64,000 bases of DNA, from contig CAUJGP010000015.1 of the NCBI GenBank assembly GCA_963170155.1, forward strand, positions 124,001 to 188,000, read 5' to 3'. Source of the stretch: Bdellovibrionota bacterium. GTDB lineage: Bacteria > Bdellovibrionota > Bdellovibrionia > Bdellovibrionales > Bdellovibrionaceae. Position 1 is the stretch's first letter. Each line of letters opens with the position of its first letter. The position numbers were made by a program, and so were the translations under genes. Positions 7,600-16,646 of the stretch are shown in pieces. The notes under the pieces are model-generated. The model saw nothing but the letters and a program-made list of their open reading frames with translations, did not search any database and was not told the origin of the DNA.

Positions 7600-9999
7600 A
7601 TGAGAATGCTATTGTTTGCGGCACTCACTTTGTTGACAAGCTCAGCTTTTGCAAGTGAAGCTGATCTTGTCATCCCAAATCTGGACATTGCCTTTCCTCT
7701 GCTCGGGAATCTTTCGGGTCATTCCATTTTGGCAGGCGGAGCCATTGTTTCGATTCTAGGGATTCTTTTTGGACTTTATGAATTTATGGGAATTAAAAAA
7801 TTACCTGCTCATAAATCCATGCTTGAGGTTTCAGATCTCATTTATGAAACCTGCAAAACATATCTTTTCCAGCAAGGAAAGCTTTTAATCGGCCTCGAAA
7901 TCTTCATCGGCCTTTGTATTATCTATTACTTTGGGTTTTTAATGGGATTTGACGGTGCTCGCGTGGCGACGATCCTGATGTGGTCTGTACTCGGAATTTT
8001 GGGATCCTTTGCCGTTGCATGGTTTGGAATCAGACTGAACACCTATGCCAATAGCCGAACCTCTTTTGCTTCTTTAAGAGATAAGCCCTACCCTGTTATG
8101 GATATCCCATTGCGCGCAGGAATGTCCATCGGAGTGGTTCTAATCTGCGTAGAACTCATTCTAATGATTATCATCCTCACTATGGTTTCTGCAGAAGCCG
8201 CCGGTGCTTGTTTTATTGGGTTTGCCATTGGGGAATCTTTAGGAGCCAGTGCGCTTCGCGTTTGCGGTGGAATCTTCACTAAAATTGCCGACATTGGTTC
8301 TGATTTAATGAAGATCGTTTTTAAAATCAAAGAAGACGATGCTCGAAATCCTGGTGTAATTGCTGATTGTACAGGTGATAACGCAGGCGACTCAGTAGGT
8401 CCTACAGCCGATGGTTTTGAAACTTACGGAGTTACAGGCGTGGCTCTGATTAGCTTCATTGTGTTAGCGGTTGGTTTCCACATGATCAACGGCGCTCGAG
8501 AATTGATGCCTGAGGGAATTGAACTCCAAGCTACATTTATTGTCTGGATTTTCGCAATGAGAATTTTAATGGTCGTGACATCCATTGTTTCTTACTGGGT
8601 GAACAACGCCATCTTCAAAGCTAAATACTCTCAAGCCAAACACTTTGATTTTGAAGTTCCCTTGACAGCTCTTGTTTGGATCACATCGATTGTATCGATC
8701 CTTGTCACCTTTGCTGTCAGTTACTTGATGCTCAGTGATATTCAAAATGGAATTTGGTGGAAACTTTCAACGATTATTAGTTGTGGAACTCTTGCAGCAG
8801 CGATTATTCCAGAGCTCACTAAAGTATTCACATCCTCCAAATCAAAACATGTGTTGGAAGTGGTAGAAGCTTCTCGCGAAGGAGGTGCTTCTCTGAACGT
8901 TCTTTCTGGTATTGTGGCTGGTAACTTCAGTGCTTTCTGGAAAGGGATTACCATGGTGGCTCTGATGTTTGTGGCTTATAAAACAAGCCAAGAAGGTCTT
9001 GATGCCCTCATGATTTACCCTGCCGTCTTTGCTTTTGGTCTCGTGGCTTTTGGAATGTTAGGAATGGGGCCTGTCACTATTGCCGTCGACTCTTATGGAC
9101 CTGTAACAGACAATGCTCAGAGTGTATTCGAACTTTCACAGATTGAAACACTTCCTAATATTGATAAAGAAATCGAAAAAGATTTTGGTTTCAAGCCTGA
9201 CTTTGAACGTGGAAAATTATTTTTGGAAGAAAATGATTCTGCCGGAAATACCTTCAAAGCCACGGCAAAACCAGTTCTTATTGGTACAGCGGTAATCGGT
9301 GCAACAACCATGATTTTCTCTATCATCCTTCTTCTTAACTTGAAGCTTGATTTGATGGATCCTCAAGTGCTTATGGGTCTCATTACTGGTGGAGCTGTTA
9401 TTTACTGGTTCACAGGCGCATCTACACAAGCCGTAGTGACAGGAGCCTATAAAGCCGTTGAGTATATCAAGAAAAATATTAAACTGGATTCCAATTCCAA
9501 AAAGGCGTCCGTGGAAGACTCTAAAGCTGTAGTGAAAATTTGCACTCAATTTGCTCAGCTAGGAATGGTTAATATTTTTGGAGTGGTGTTCTTTTTGACA
9601 CTCGCTTTTGCTTTCTTCTCTCCTGTTTTCTTCGCAAGCTATCTCATTTCCATTGCCGTGTTTGGTCTTTACCAAGCTATGTTTATGGCGAATGCAGGCG
9701 GAGCTTGGGATAATGCTAAGAAACGCGTAGAAGTAGACTTGAAAGAAAAGGGAACAGAGCTTCATGCCGCGACTGTTGTGGGTGATACTGTTGGCGATCC
9801 CTTTAAAGATACGTCTTCTGTTGCTTTGAATCCCATTATTAAGTTCACAACTTTGTTTGGGCTTTTAGCTGCAGAAATCGCGGTTAAACTCTCTAACCAT
9901 GGCCAAGACACAAACATGACATCAACCATCGCTATCGTTATGAGTCTTCTTGGTTTAGTTTTTGTGTGGAGATCTTTCTACACTATGAGAATCAAATAA
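7600..9999 (+). CDS. hppA: Membrane-bound ion-pumping pyrophosphatase
   Basis: 799 residues with about 16 hydrophobic segments, typical of the family. The acidic PPi-binding motifs are clear: EDDARNPGVIADCTGDNAGD then SVGPTADGFETYGVTG near residues 245-285, and a C-terminal GDTVGDPFKDTS. The enzyme couples pyrophosphate hydrolysis to H+ or Na+ transport across the inner membrane. In the GNT(T)xA motif it reads GNTFKATAKP: the lysine sits where K+-independent enzymes have Lys and K+-dependent ones have Ala. The second diagnostic position, usually Thr in K+-independent enzymes, is Ala. I infer K+ independence; the pumped ion cannot be set from this alone. The start is the ATG at 7600 after GAGGT. 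A sigma-70-like promoter lies upstream and a 13-bp hairpin downstream. Confidence 0.95.
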   Translation: MRMLLFAALTLLTSSAFASEADLVIPNLDIAFPLLGNLSGHSILAGGAIVSILGILFGLYEFMGIKKLPAHKSMLEVSDLIYETCKTYLFQQGKLLIGLEIFIGLCIIYYFGFLMGFDGARVATILMWSVLGILGSFAVAWFGIRLNTYANSRTSFASLRDKPYPVMDIPLRAGMSIGVVLICVELILMIIILTMVSAEAAGACFIGFAIGESLGASALRVCGGIFTKIADIGSDLMKIVFKIKEDDARNPGVIADCTGDNAGDSVGPTADGFETYGVTGVALISFIVLAVGFHMINGARELMPEGIELQATFIVWIFAMRILMVVTSIVSYWVNNAIFKAKYSQAKHFDFEVPLTALVWITSIVSILVTFAVSYLMLSDIQNGIWWKLSTIISCGTLAAAIIPELTKVFTSSKSKHVLEVVEASREGGASLNVLSGIVAGNFSAFWKGITMVALMFVAYKTSQEGLDALMIYPAVFAFGLVAFGMLGMGPVTIAVDSYGPVTDNAQSVFELSQIETLPNIDKEIEKDFGFKPDFERGKLFLEENDSAGNTFKATAKPVLIGTAVIGATTMIFSIILLLNLKLDLMDPQVLMGLITGGAVIYWFTGASTQAVVTGAYKAVEYIKKNIKLDSNSKKASVEDSKAVVKICTQFAQLGMVNIFGVVFFLTLAFAFFSPVFFASYLISIAVFGLYQAMFMANAGGAWDNAKKRVEVDLKEKGTELHAATVVGDTVGDPFKDTSSVALNPIIKFTTLFGLLAAEIAVKLSNHGQDTNMTSTIAIVMSLLGLVFVWRSFYTMRIK

Positions 10000-10020
10000 A
10001 AGAAGATTAATCATTAATTA

Positions 10021-10056
10021 GAAATGCCAATGACAGCGCTCGCTCATTGGCATTTC
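10021..10056 (+). terminator. Perfect 13-bp stem-loop after hppA
   Basis: GAAATGCCAATGA (10021-10033) is exactly complementary to TCATTGGCATTTC (10044-10056), with a ten-base loop. It lies 22 bases past the hppA stop and should terminate hppA transcription. It lacks a long T-run. Confidence 0.7.
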
Positions 10057-10258
10057 AAGATTCGACCTATCTCCGTCACCGAATATCCGAAATCAGGGGC
10101 GATTTTTCAAAACTAAGTCAGCGTAAAACCAACCCATAACAGGAGCGTCTGTCGCTTCTAACCCCATACTCACTATTATCCCCCACACCCACAACTTCCT
10201 AAAAAAATTTATTAATCCCGATTGACAACCATTGAAAAATTCAGAAGAATTTTATTAA

Positions 10259-10687
10259 ATGCAAAAGTTTTTTTACCTTCCTTTTTTATTATTGGTGTGT
10301 TCATGTGCTCAGCTTCACCATGTTCAACTCGGGGAGATCATGAGCCACCCTGATTATGTTCAAAAGCCCTTTGATATCAAAATCAGTGAATCTGGTATTA
10401 ATTTAGGAGAGGCCGCTGATGTTTCAAAAATCCTGCTTCGTAAAGATAGACACTCGGATGTTGACAATCTTGCTGGATGGATTGGACTTTTTCAAATCGG
10501 ACCCAGAACAGGTAATCCAGTTTATGTTAAAGACTATGCAAAAAACTTAATCCATCTTATTTATGAAAAATGCCCCTCTGGAAAAGTCACGGGCCTCATG
10601 TCTGTAAGAGAGTCACGAAAGTATCCCGTTATTTCTGGAGAGATCGTTAAAGTGACTGGCTATTGTTTAATAAGAAAGGGCAGCTAA
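10259..10687 (+). CDS. Small lipoprotein, first of three tandem paralogues
   Basis: 142 residues. A signal peptide ends in a lipobox-like VCSC (Cys16). The C-terminal half carries the segment LIYEKCPSGKVTGLMSV, then a beta-like stretch and a final Cys (VTGYCLIRK). The same C-P-x-G-x-[VI]-x-G-[LI] signature followed about 25 residues later by G-x-C recurs in the next two genes. The signature Cys and terminal Cys may form a disulfide (inference). TTGACA at 10222-10227 with AAGAAT 17 bases later could be its promoter, giving a leader of only a few bases. Function unknown. It resembles short TRL-like lipoproteins in layout, but I would not assign that family. Confidence 0.7.
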   Translation: MQKFFYLPFLLLVCSCAQLHHVQLGEIMSHPDYVQKPFDIKISESGINLGEAADVSKILLRKDRHSDVDNLAGWIGLFQIGPRTGNPVYVKDYAKNLIHLIYEKCPSGKVTGLMSVRESRKYPVISGEIVKVTGYCLIRKGS

Positions 10688-10690
10688 ACT

Positions 10691-11086
10691 ATGAGAAGTT
10701 TATTTTTATTATTAATAGGTTCGATCCTTTTAGCCAGTTGCGCTTCAATCAACAGCGTGTCATTGACTCCTATTCCTGCCAATCGAAAGACACAAGTCAG
10801 GACTGAAAAAAGTAAGATTATTTTACTAGGATTTAATTTTGATAATGATTTTGTTGATGAAGCTGTCAGCGATCTCACAAGACAATGTCCCAATGGACAA
10901 GTCACAGGTCTTTTAACCAAAGATGAAAATATTAATTATTTTCTTTATTTTGTTTGGAAAAAACAAATTACGGCCACTGGCTTTTGTGTTCCTGTAGCCG
11001 CCTCAACCACTTCTACTAAAACGAAATCTCGAAAAGCGGCCTCTAATGAGGGAACTCATAATTCTATATCTGAAAGTGAGTTGTAA
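10691..11086 (+). CDS. Small lipoprotein, second of three tandem paralogues
   Basis: 131 residues with the lipobox LLASC (Cys17). It has the shared pattern DLTRQCPNGQVTGLLTK followed by ITATGFCVP. It also has the preceding element ILLGFNFDNDFVDEA, which matches AVMGFVTETNYVDNAYKKL of the third gene, so these two are the closer pair. It ends in a Ser/Thr/Lys-rich tail of about 30 residues not found in the others. It begins three bases after the first gene's stop, so the three form one operon. No function is recognised. Confidence 0.7.
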   Translation: MRSLFLLLIGSILLASCASINSVSLTPIPANRKTQVRTEKSKIILLGFNFDNDFVDEAVSDLTRQCPNGQVTGLLTKDENINYFLYFVWKKQITATGFCVPVAASTTSTKTKSRKAASNEGTHNSISESEL

Positions 11087-11088
11087 AA

Positions 11089-11415
11089 ATGCTCCGCGCC
11101 TTCGCCCTCCGCTGTGCTTTTATTTTTGCGCTCTTTTCAACAGGTTGTACTCACAGCATTCATATAGCGAATGTAAGCGATTTTGCACCGACTTATAAAG
11201 AGTATAGCAAAGGCGAACTTGTTAAGGCGAAATCGGAGCAATTTGCGGTGATGGGCTTTGTAACAGAAACCAATTATGTCGATAATGCCTATAAAAAATT
11301 AATGGCTAGCTGCCCCAATGGAACAATTCAAGGCATCACCACGCAATATTCAACCAGCCATGGTTTTCTATCATGGACTAACATCATTGAAATGCAAGGG
11401 CTCTGCATCAGATAG
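11089..11415 (+). CDS. Small lipoprotein, third of three tandem paralogues
   Basis: 108 residues with a lipobox FSTGC (Cys20). It carries the signature KLMASCPNGTIQGITT and ends MQGLCIR, so the terminal cysteine is two residues from the end. It starts two bases after the preceding stop codon. Tandem duplication followed by divergence explains the set. An outer-membrane-anchored periplasmic or surface location is inferred from the lipobox only. Confidence 0.7.
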   Translation: MLRAFALRCAFIFALFSTGCTHSIHIANVSDFAPTYKEYSKGELVKAKSEQFAVMGFVTETNYVDNAYKKLMASCPNGTIQGITTQYSTSHGFLSWTNIIEMQGLCIR

Positions 11416-11504
11416 TCCTCGCGTCCCTTTACTTAAATCATACCTGACTTTACACAAATCATATTTACACTCAGTGCGAGCAGCCCAATAAGAAGCCATC
11501 TTAA

Positions 11505-11726
11505 CTTTTATTCTTAAGATCTTATCAACAATCATCAATAAAAACGTCATTGTGGGAACTTAGCAAAACAAATACAGAAGTTACGCTTCTTGCTGAGTCA
11601 GCTTCAACTCCTCTGACACCGGGACAGCAAGCGTGGTTCATTTCTGTTGATGATGGAAATAAAAAGTTTTCTTTGGACAATGGGAGCGATATGACTTTGT
11701 CTTCATTGTGGAAAACCACTGATTAA
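11505..11726 (+). pseudogene. Orphan coding remnant without a start codon
   Basis: The plus frame is open from 11505 to a stop at 11724-11726 (73 codons). It contains a protein-like stretch (EVTLLAESASTPLTPGQQAW ... KKFSLDNGSDMTLSSLW) but no ATG or GTG start or ribosome site. It reads like the C-terminal end of a secreted protein whose 5' part is lost. The family is not recognised. It stops one base before the convergent OmpA-like gene. A chance open frame cannot be excluded. Confidence 0.35.
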
Positions 11727-13061
11727 CTACGGTGATTCTGCATTGTCAATTTCAAACTCAACCCGTCGATTTTGCTGTCGTCCTTGGTAATTACCATTGT
11801 CCGCGATAGGTTGAGTTTCACCAAAACCTTTTGCATACGTCTTGTCGGGGGAAAGTTCTGAGTACTTATTTAATAAATATGTTCTTACCGTATTCGCTCG
11901 CCTTTCACTAAGGTTTTGATTGTATTCTTCGCTTCCCATTGAATCCGTGTGGCCTTTGATGACAATAGACTTAATCACTGATTTATCAATGCTATTAAAA
12001 AAATCATCAATCTCAGGGATATTACGCGTTCTTAACCGATCCGAATCAGTATCGAATAATATATTGGCGTTCAATAATAACTTCTTTGGCGCGGGCATTG
12101 CTGTAGGGATCTCTGGTGGAGGCGCTGATTTTTCTGTTTCACAAAAAGGCCCAAAAGCCCAGTTCACACCCATGTAGGCGCGCATCTCAGGACTCCCAAT
12201 TGCTGACGCGAGCTGCGTACCTCCACCAAAATGAAAGGCCACAGATTGACTTACATCTTTTTTCAATCCCAATTGCCATTCTAAGCTGTTCAAGTTTTTT
12301 GAAGACGCTTGATTGGAGCCAGAGGTGAATTGAGAGCCAAAAACCTCAAATACAAACTTGGCATCTAAAGAGCTAACAAAGTAACTGCTGGCAACAGAAT
12401 AAATCCATTGATTCCCTAACGTTTCAAAAGGCATATCCGGAACAGTTTCCCCTCGATTATGCCACCGATACCCCACATTAAAAGCTGAAGCTATCTTTTC
12501 ATTCCAAGCTTTATCGACAACAAATTCAAAATTGACGGTGGGCTTGGCTCCCTTTCCTGAGAAAGGATTATTCTTAATCAGGTTTTGGTTCATACTCAAA
12601 ACACCGGCCATTCCGCCCTGATCATCACCAGAAATCCGATATTTAACATTTCCACGAATTTCTGTCGCACCTCTCGTTTTGTAATTTACATTTGAGTAAA
12701 GATCATCAATATCCTGCCTAAGAATAAAGGGAACACTGATACCAAAATCCAAATTATTGCTCAACCCCCATCCCAAACTAAGATCAGCGCCCCACAAGCT
12801 ATCTTGAGGCTTATCTCCCGCCAAGTAAGTCTTACCGTTGCTATCCGTATAGTTTTTATTATATGTAATCGCATTCTTCGAATAATTTATGAAAAAGCCC
12901 ATGTTGAGAATGCATGGTTTCAATGTTTCAGAAGAATGAACGGTGATAAAATCTAAACCTGAAGTTGTTGGATTAAACGTTTGGAAATCCGTTCCACAAA
13001 CATTCGCTTTTGCTAAAGACGCAGAGAAGATAAGGACACTCACTGATAATAAGAATTTCAT
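11727..13061 (-). CDS. OmpA-family outer membrane protein
   Basis: 444 residues. The signal peptide (MKFLLSVSVLIFSASLAKA) is followed by a beta-rich region of about 280 residues with alternating aromatic strands, suggesting an outer-membrane barrel. Then comes a Pro-rich linker (PPPEIPTAMPAP) and a C-terminal OmpA domain from about residue 330. The peptidoglycan-binding signature is clear: VIKGHTDSMGSEEYNQNLSE followed by RRANTVRTYL and NRRVEFEI. This domain binds diaminopimelate in peptidoglycan and anchors the outer membrane. The gene stands alone, with about 200 bases before the vWA lipoprotein gene. The barrel part is inferred. Confidence 0.85.
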   Translation of the reverse strand: MKFLLSVSVLIFSASLAKANVCGTDFQTFNPTTSGLDFITVHSSETLKPCILNMGFFINYSKNAITYNKNYTDSNGKTYLAGDKPQDSLWGADLSLGWGLSNNLDFGISVPFILRQDIDDLYSNVNYKTRGATEIRGNVKYRISGDDQGGMAGVLSMNQNLIKNNPFSGKGAKPTVNFEFVVDKAWNEKIASAFNVGYRWHNRGETVPDMPFETLGNQWIYSVASSYFVSSLDAKFVFEVFGSQFTSGSNQASSKNLNSLEWQLGLKKDVSQSVAFHFGGGTQLASAIGSPEMRAYMGVNWAFGPFCETEKSAPPPEIPTAMPAPKKLLLNANILFDTDSDRLRTRNIPEIDDFFNSIDKSVIKSIVIKGHTDSMGSEEYNQNLSERRANTVRTYLLNKYSELSPDKTYAKGFGETQPIADNGNYQGRQQNRRVEFEIDNAESP

Positions 13062-13261
13062 AAAGCCATCATAGCTTTCAATATCACATTATTGTAGAGA
13101 AAATTTTCGAAAACTAGACCTTCTAAAAACGAACGATAGGAGCGCCTGCTTCAACCACACATGCCGTTCATCTTCATCCCACTAAAACCAGAGAATTCTC
13201 TTTTATAAGACTCAGACTCCATTGCTCACCAAGAAAATAGCATTATATGAATAATGTTTTA

Positions 13262-15064
13262 CTATTTCTTAACCAAAAGGACTTCTACAACGTCGCCCAA
13301 TTCAATTTTTTGTGTTACAAAAATAAGCTTTAAGTCCTTCGAATTTGCAAGGGGCTCCAATCGATAGTCCTCATTCAAAACAAGAGGAAACACCTCTTCT
13401 CCTCGGCGAATAACCACTGACTCAATCTCCTCATCAACTAAAATTTGATTTAAAACCATGTCTGGCACAAATTCTTTCGCAATTAATTGCGAAAGCCCTG
13501 AGAAAGAATTTTTATAATCAGCCTCACAAATGGAATTTGTAATAATCCTGTCCGCAACATCAGGTGATCGGCTGGCTAAATTCATAAATGCAGCTCCAAT
13601 CGATTGACTCGTCCCCTGTACACATTGATTTGTTTTATGAATAATAGAGGAAATATAAAACCTCTTAGCGCCAAACAATTCTTTGGCACGATTCAAAATA
13701 GCTTTTTGCATAGAAGGAATATGGTGGCCCACAGGAAGCCGATCTGTTTCAAGAATCACCGGGTCCAGGGCTCCATCAATATAAAAATCTGAAAACCCTC
13801 TATGGCTCATGCCTGATGAAACGCGACGTTGACAGGAGCCTTTAACCAGTATTGCATTCCGGTCTCTTTCATAATAATCAGCCATCCCTTGGTAATTAAC
13901 AACCGGCCCAGATTTTTGAACTGAAAATAAAGAAGTACAACGATCTTCAGAGGGCTTTCCAAATCCATAAAGTGCTGTCCATGAGGGAATAATTCGGCAG
14001 TTTTTGATTTGGATGCTCTGGATGAGCGCACTCCCAACAAGGTATTTTGCATAATTTTGCGCCGAATTTAACTCTTCATTTCCACACTCTAATTTTACAG
14101 AGGCATCTGCATTTTTCAATTCAGGGAACTTTGATGGTGAAACAGGAAGGCCTCCATTATCTCCCGCTGTTTTGGCTTCAACAATACCATCATTTAATTT
14201 TTCGTATGCAATCTCAAATTTAATATTCCATGTATTCATTTGATATTCTACATTCTGAACATGAGGTTTGCTGGTATCACCGATGCTTCCATAAGTATAG
14301 CGATTGCGACAGTCCCGTCTCCACTCCGCGGTATCCATAGTGTGCCAACGAGAACCATCATCCTCATCCGTCAGGATAACGATCGCGGCCCTATCACCTG
14401 GGTGAAAAAGCCGATTAGGACCCTGATCATATAATGCTAACAATGTATTGCATAACGCCTGCTCTCGGTTTGATCCTTTACCAGAAGAGCTAATCTGCAC
14501 AATTCTATTTCTAATGACTTCAATTTTTGATGCAAAATCAGGGTCATCAGCTAAAAAATTATAAAGATCCGCCCGATTCAAATAATAAAAAACATCGTAC
14601 CCCGAACTAAAAACCTCATGAGGTTGAATCTTGAATTTTTTCTTTAAATAGTCAGAAGCACTAACTTTAGGTCCCAAATTCGATATAGCCACTGACCACC
14701 CTTGTGATTCTAAAGCCACTTTATCCTGAGTGAGAGCGTCTGTTGTAATAATCTTTAACTGCACCGGAACATGCTTGAGTGGCTCAAGCAAAGTATGAAT
14801 GCTCTCCTTCAGTTTGAGGTTATTGAGAAGCATTGATTTTGAATTATCAATCACGAGCAGTACTTTAACTGGGGAAACGGGATCTTTATCTTTAAAGACA
14901 GGCGTCAGGAGCACGGTCCTGGGATTTCCTTCATGCCCTAGAGTTTTATGGACATCACTCGATGGTGAGCGAAGATACTGCACTTCTGCGCAATTTTGAA
15001 AAACAGTGGCTCCAGCAATAAACAAAATGAATATTAGTATTATAGGATATGGTGAATATTTCAT
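13262..15064 (-). CDS. Predicted lipoprotein with a von Willebrand A-type domain
   Basis: 600 residues. The hydrophobic N-terminus ends VFQNC (Cys25), a non-classical lipobox in which the residues before Cys are Gln-Asn; such boxes are known from Bdellovibrio-like lipoproteins. A MIDAS motif, DNSKS, sits at residues 73-77 within KVLLVIDNSKSM, and an acidic AIVILTDEDDGSRW strand at about residue 225 fits the vWA metal site. The rest, including several cysteines, matches no family I know. vWA domains bind protein ligands through a divalent metal, so adhesion or surface assembly is possible (inference). The ATG at 15064 is preceded by a very strong GGGGGGTAG ribosome site. Monocistronic by appearance. 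Confidence 0.75.
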   Translation of the reverse strand: MKYSPYPIILIFILFIAGATVFQNCAEVQYLRSPSSDVHKTLGHEGNPRTVLLTPVFKDKDPVSPVKVLLVIDNSKSMLLNNLKLKESIHTLLEPLKHVPVQLKIITTDALTQDKVALESQGWSVAISNLGPKVSASDYLKKKFKIQPHEVFSSGYDVFYYLNRADLYNFLADDPDFASKIEVIRNRIVQISSSGKGSNREQALCNTLLALYDQGPNRLFHPGDRAAIVILTDEDDGSRWHTMDTAEWRRDCRNRYTYGSIGDTSKPHVQNVEYQMNTWNIKFEIAYEKLNDGIVEAKTAGDNGGLPVSPSKFPELKNADASVKLECGNEELNSAQNYAKYLVGSALIQSIQIKNCRIIPSWTALYGFGKPSEDRCTSLFSVQKSGPVVNYQGMADYYERDRNAILVKGSCQRRVSSGMSHRGFSDFYIDGALDPVILETDRLPVGHHIPSMQKAILNRAKELFGAKRFYISSIIHKTNQCVQGTSQSIGAAFMNLASRSPDVADRIITNSICEADYKNSFSGLSQLIAKEFVPDMVLNQILVDEEIESVVIRRGEEVFPLVLNEDYRLEPLANSKDLKLIFVTQKIELGDVVEVLLVKK

Positions 15065-15974
15065 TAAGACTACCCCCCATCTTTACACAATCAATTATGC
15101 ACAATATTTTTGAATTTGATAATCTAAAGGAGTTATTTGGATCAATTTGATTCATAAAGCACCAAACATCATAAAAAACTCTGCCTGAAAAGCGATAGAC
15201 ACACCCATTACTAAACCTCATTCAATTTTATAAATTGTTACTGCCAATATTTTAATGTTCAAAAAGAATGAATTTTTAACCTGATTCTCTCAGCTCAAAC
15301 TCTCTCAATTCATACATATTGGCTCTTGATTTTTTCTATCCCTACCACAAGGCCCCATTGATGTAAATGAGGCAAAAAACGACAAGCCCTTGCCTTACAT
15401 AGCCGAACCCCCTTAGCCAATCACTCACACTAATCTAATCATTGGATTTCAGAGCTTTAATCCATTTTAATGACCGGACATTCAGCCTTCGAAATTGAGA
15501 CAATCTCTTTTATAAAATCATTCAATCCATGAAGAATTTTCATTTAGTCTTCTATAAAAAGTAGTCTCTTTAAAGAAAGACTCATTCCTTTTAAATGAGA
15601 TCAAATCAAATGCATTGAAGTAACACTGGGAAGTAACATAAAATCTGAAACTAAATTAAATTTAGTTATTTAACTTCATCGATCTCATTTTGGAATTGCA
15701 ATGAGCTTCGAACAAAACAAGAAAAAAGAGAAATAAAATTAACTTTCTCCTGCGTTATTATTTATAAATAATAATGATTAAAATACCACAAAACATTCAT
15801 CAAAAAAGGCCCACCCATGAAGCTATGGTTCTGTTTGAAAGTAAGGTTCAAAGGCTCTTTAATCTTTATTTATGACCAAAGATGAACAATCATGGACTAG
15901 GTCATTTATCTGGAGCGTCAAATCTCATCTCTTCCCTTGAGTAAATTCGAAACTTTTACCGATGATCTGAAATA

Positions 15975-16009
15975 AAACATTATTGCTCTTGAAAAGAGCA
16001 ATAATGTTT
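15975..16009 (+). terminator. Perfect 16-bp stem with a three-base loop
   Basis: The arm 15975-15990 (starting AAACATTATT) is exactly complementary to 15994-16009, with loop GAA. Because it is A/T-flanked it could terminate in either direction, yet no gene ends next to it. It may end an unannotated small transcript. Confidence 0.6.
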
Positions 16010-16107
16010 GTTAAACTACCCAGATGACATTAAGGCTTCACTCTTTTATTATTTTATTTGTTTCTGTCAGCCAAACGGTTGGACTGAGCCTTAAGTTTAT
16101 TTCTTTC

Positions 16108-16146
16108 GGCGATTGAGCACTGATAGATTTAAAAAACTCAATCGCC
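16108..16146 (+). promoter_or_regulatory. 10-bp inverted repeat in the rnk leader
   Basis: GGCGATTGAG (16108-16117) and CTCAATCGCC (16137-16146) are perfect complements with a 19-base A/T-rich spacer, 115 bases before the rnk start. It could be a leader hairpin or an operator; the sequence alone does not decide. Confidence 0.45.
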
Positions 16147-16260
16147 AAATCAATTTAATTTATAAATCACCAACACACTCAATATCACCTTCTAAGAAAC
16201 CTAAATTTTTCATTTTTATAATCTTCTTCGCTCAGCGAAGAAACAAAAAGGAGCTTTTTC

Positions 16261-16635
16261 ATGATGAATCAAGATCACATTATTTTAACTCAAACAGACT
16301 TTCAAAAATTGATATCTCTACTTAATTCCATTAAATCAGAAACAACCGAACTATTAGAAGATGAATTGGGACGAGCTCACCTGGTCGCTGACGATAAGAT
16401 TCCACCCGATGTCGTGTCTATGAACTCAACTGTAGGCTTTCAAGATTTGGAAGAGGGGAAAAAATCACTCATCACCCTGGTTTATCCTCATGAAGCCAAT
16501 ATTGATGAAAATAAGATTTCCATACTAACACCCGTTGGATCTGCTCTGATTGGTCTACGAGTCGGTCAGATTATTCGATGGCCCTTTCCAAATGGTAAAG
16601 AAAAACAATTAAAAGTCATCTCTGTGGAACGCTAA
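16261..16635 (+). CDS. Rnk/GreA-like nucleoside diphosphate kinase regulator
   Basis: 124 residues. The C-terminal half is a GreA/GreB FKBP-like domain (VGFQDLEEGKKSLITLVYP ... ILTPVGSALIGLRVGQ). The short N-terminal helix (QTDFQKLISLLNS) replaces the long coiled coil of true Gre factors. This is the Rnk layout; Rnk binds RNA polymerase near the secondary channel. Two consecutive ATGs lie at 16261 and 16264 after AAAAGGAG. The leader has two strong hairpins, and the stop codon itself lies in the loop of a third. Confidence 0.85.
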   Translation: MMNQDHIILTQTDFQKLISLLNSIKSETTELLEDELGRAHLVADDKIPPDVVSMNSTVGFQDLEEGKKSLITLVYPHEANIDENKISILTPVGSALIGLRVGQIIRWPFPNGKEKQLKVISVER

Positions 16636-16646
16636 TCCACAGAGAT
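16618..16646 (+). terminator. Terminator hairpin containing the rnk stop codon in its loop
   Basis: ATCTCTGTGGA (16618-16628) pairs perfectly with TCCACAGAGAT (16636-16646). The seven-base loop ACGCTAA includes the stop TAA (16633-16635). Elongating ribosomes would therefore melt the stem, coupling termination to the end of translation. Confidence 0.65.

Larger units (their letters stand above)
15065..16260. other. 1.2-kb stretch without a supported protein gene
   Basis: There is no open frame with a convincing start and ribosome site. The sequence is strongly AT-rich. It contains two strong hairpins near its right end (15975-16009 and 16108-16146), annotated separately, and short frames of 22-30 codons that I do not call. 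It separates the divergent vWA lipoprotein gene from the rnk-like gene. A small RNA or an eroded gene could be hidden here. Confidence 0.5.

Noticed and set aside
11525-11719. 64-codon minus-strand frame
   Set aside because: It is the complement of a better protein-like plus frame (11505-11726).
16024-16116. 30-codon frame with a signal-like start before the rnk gene
   Set aside because: No ribosome site, and too short to support.
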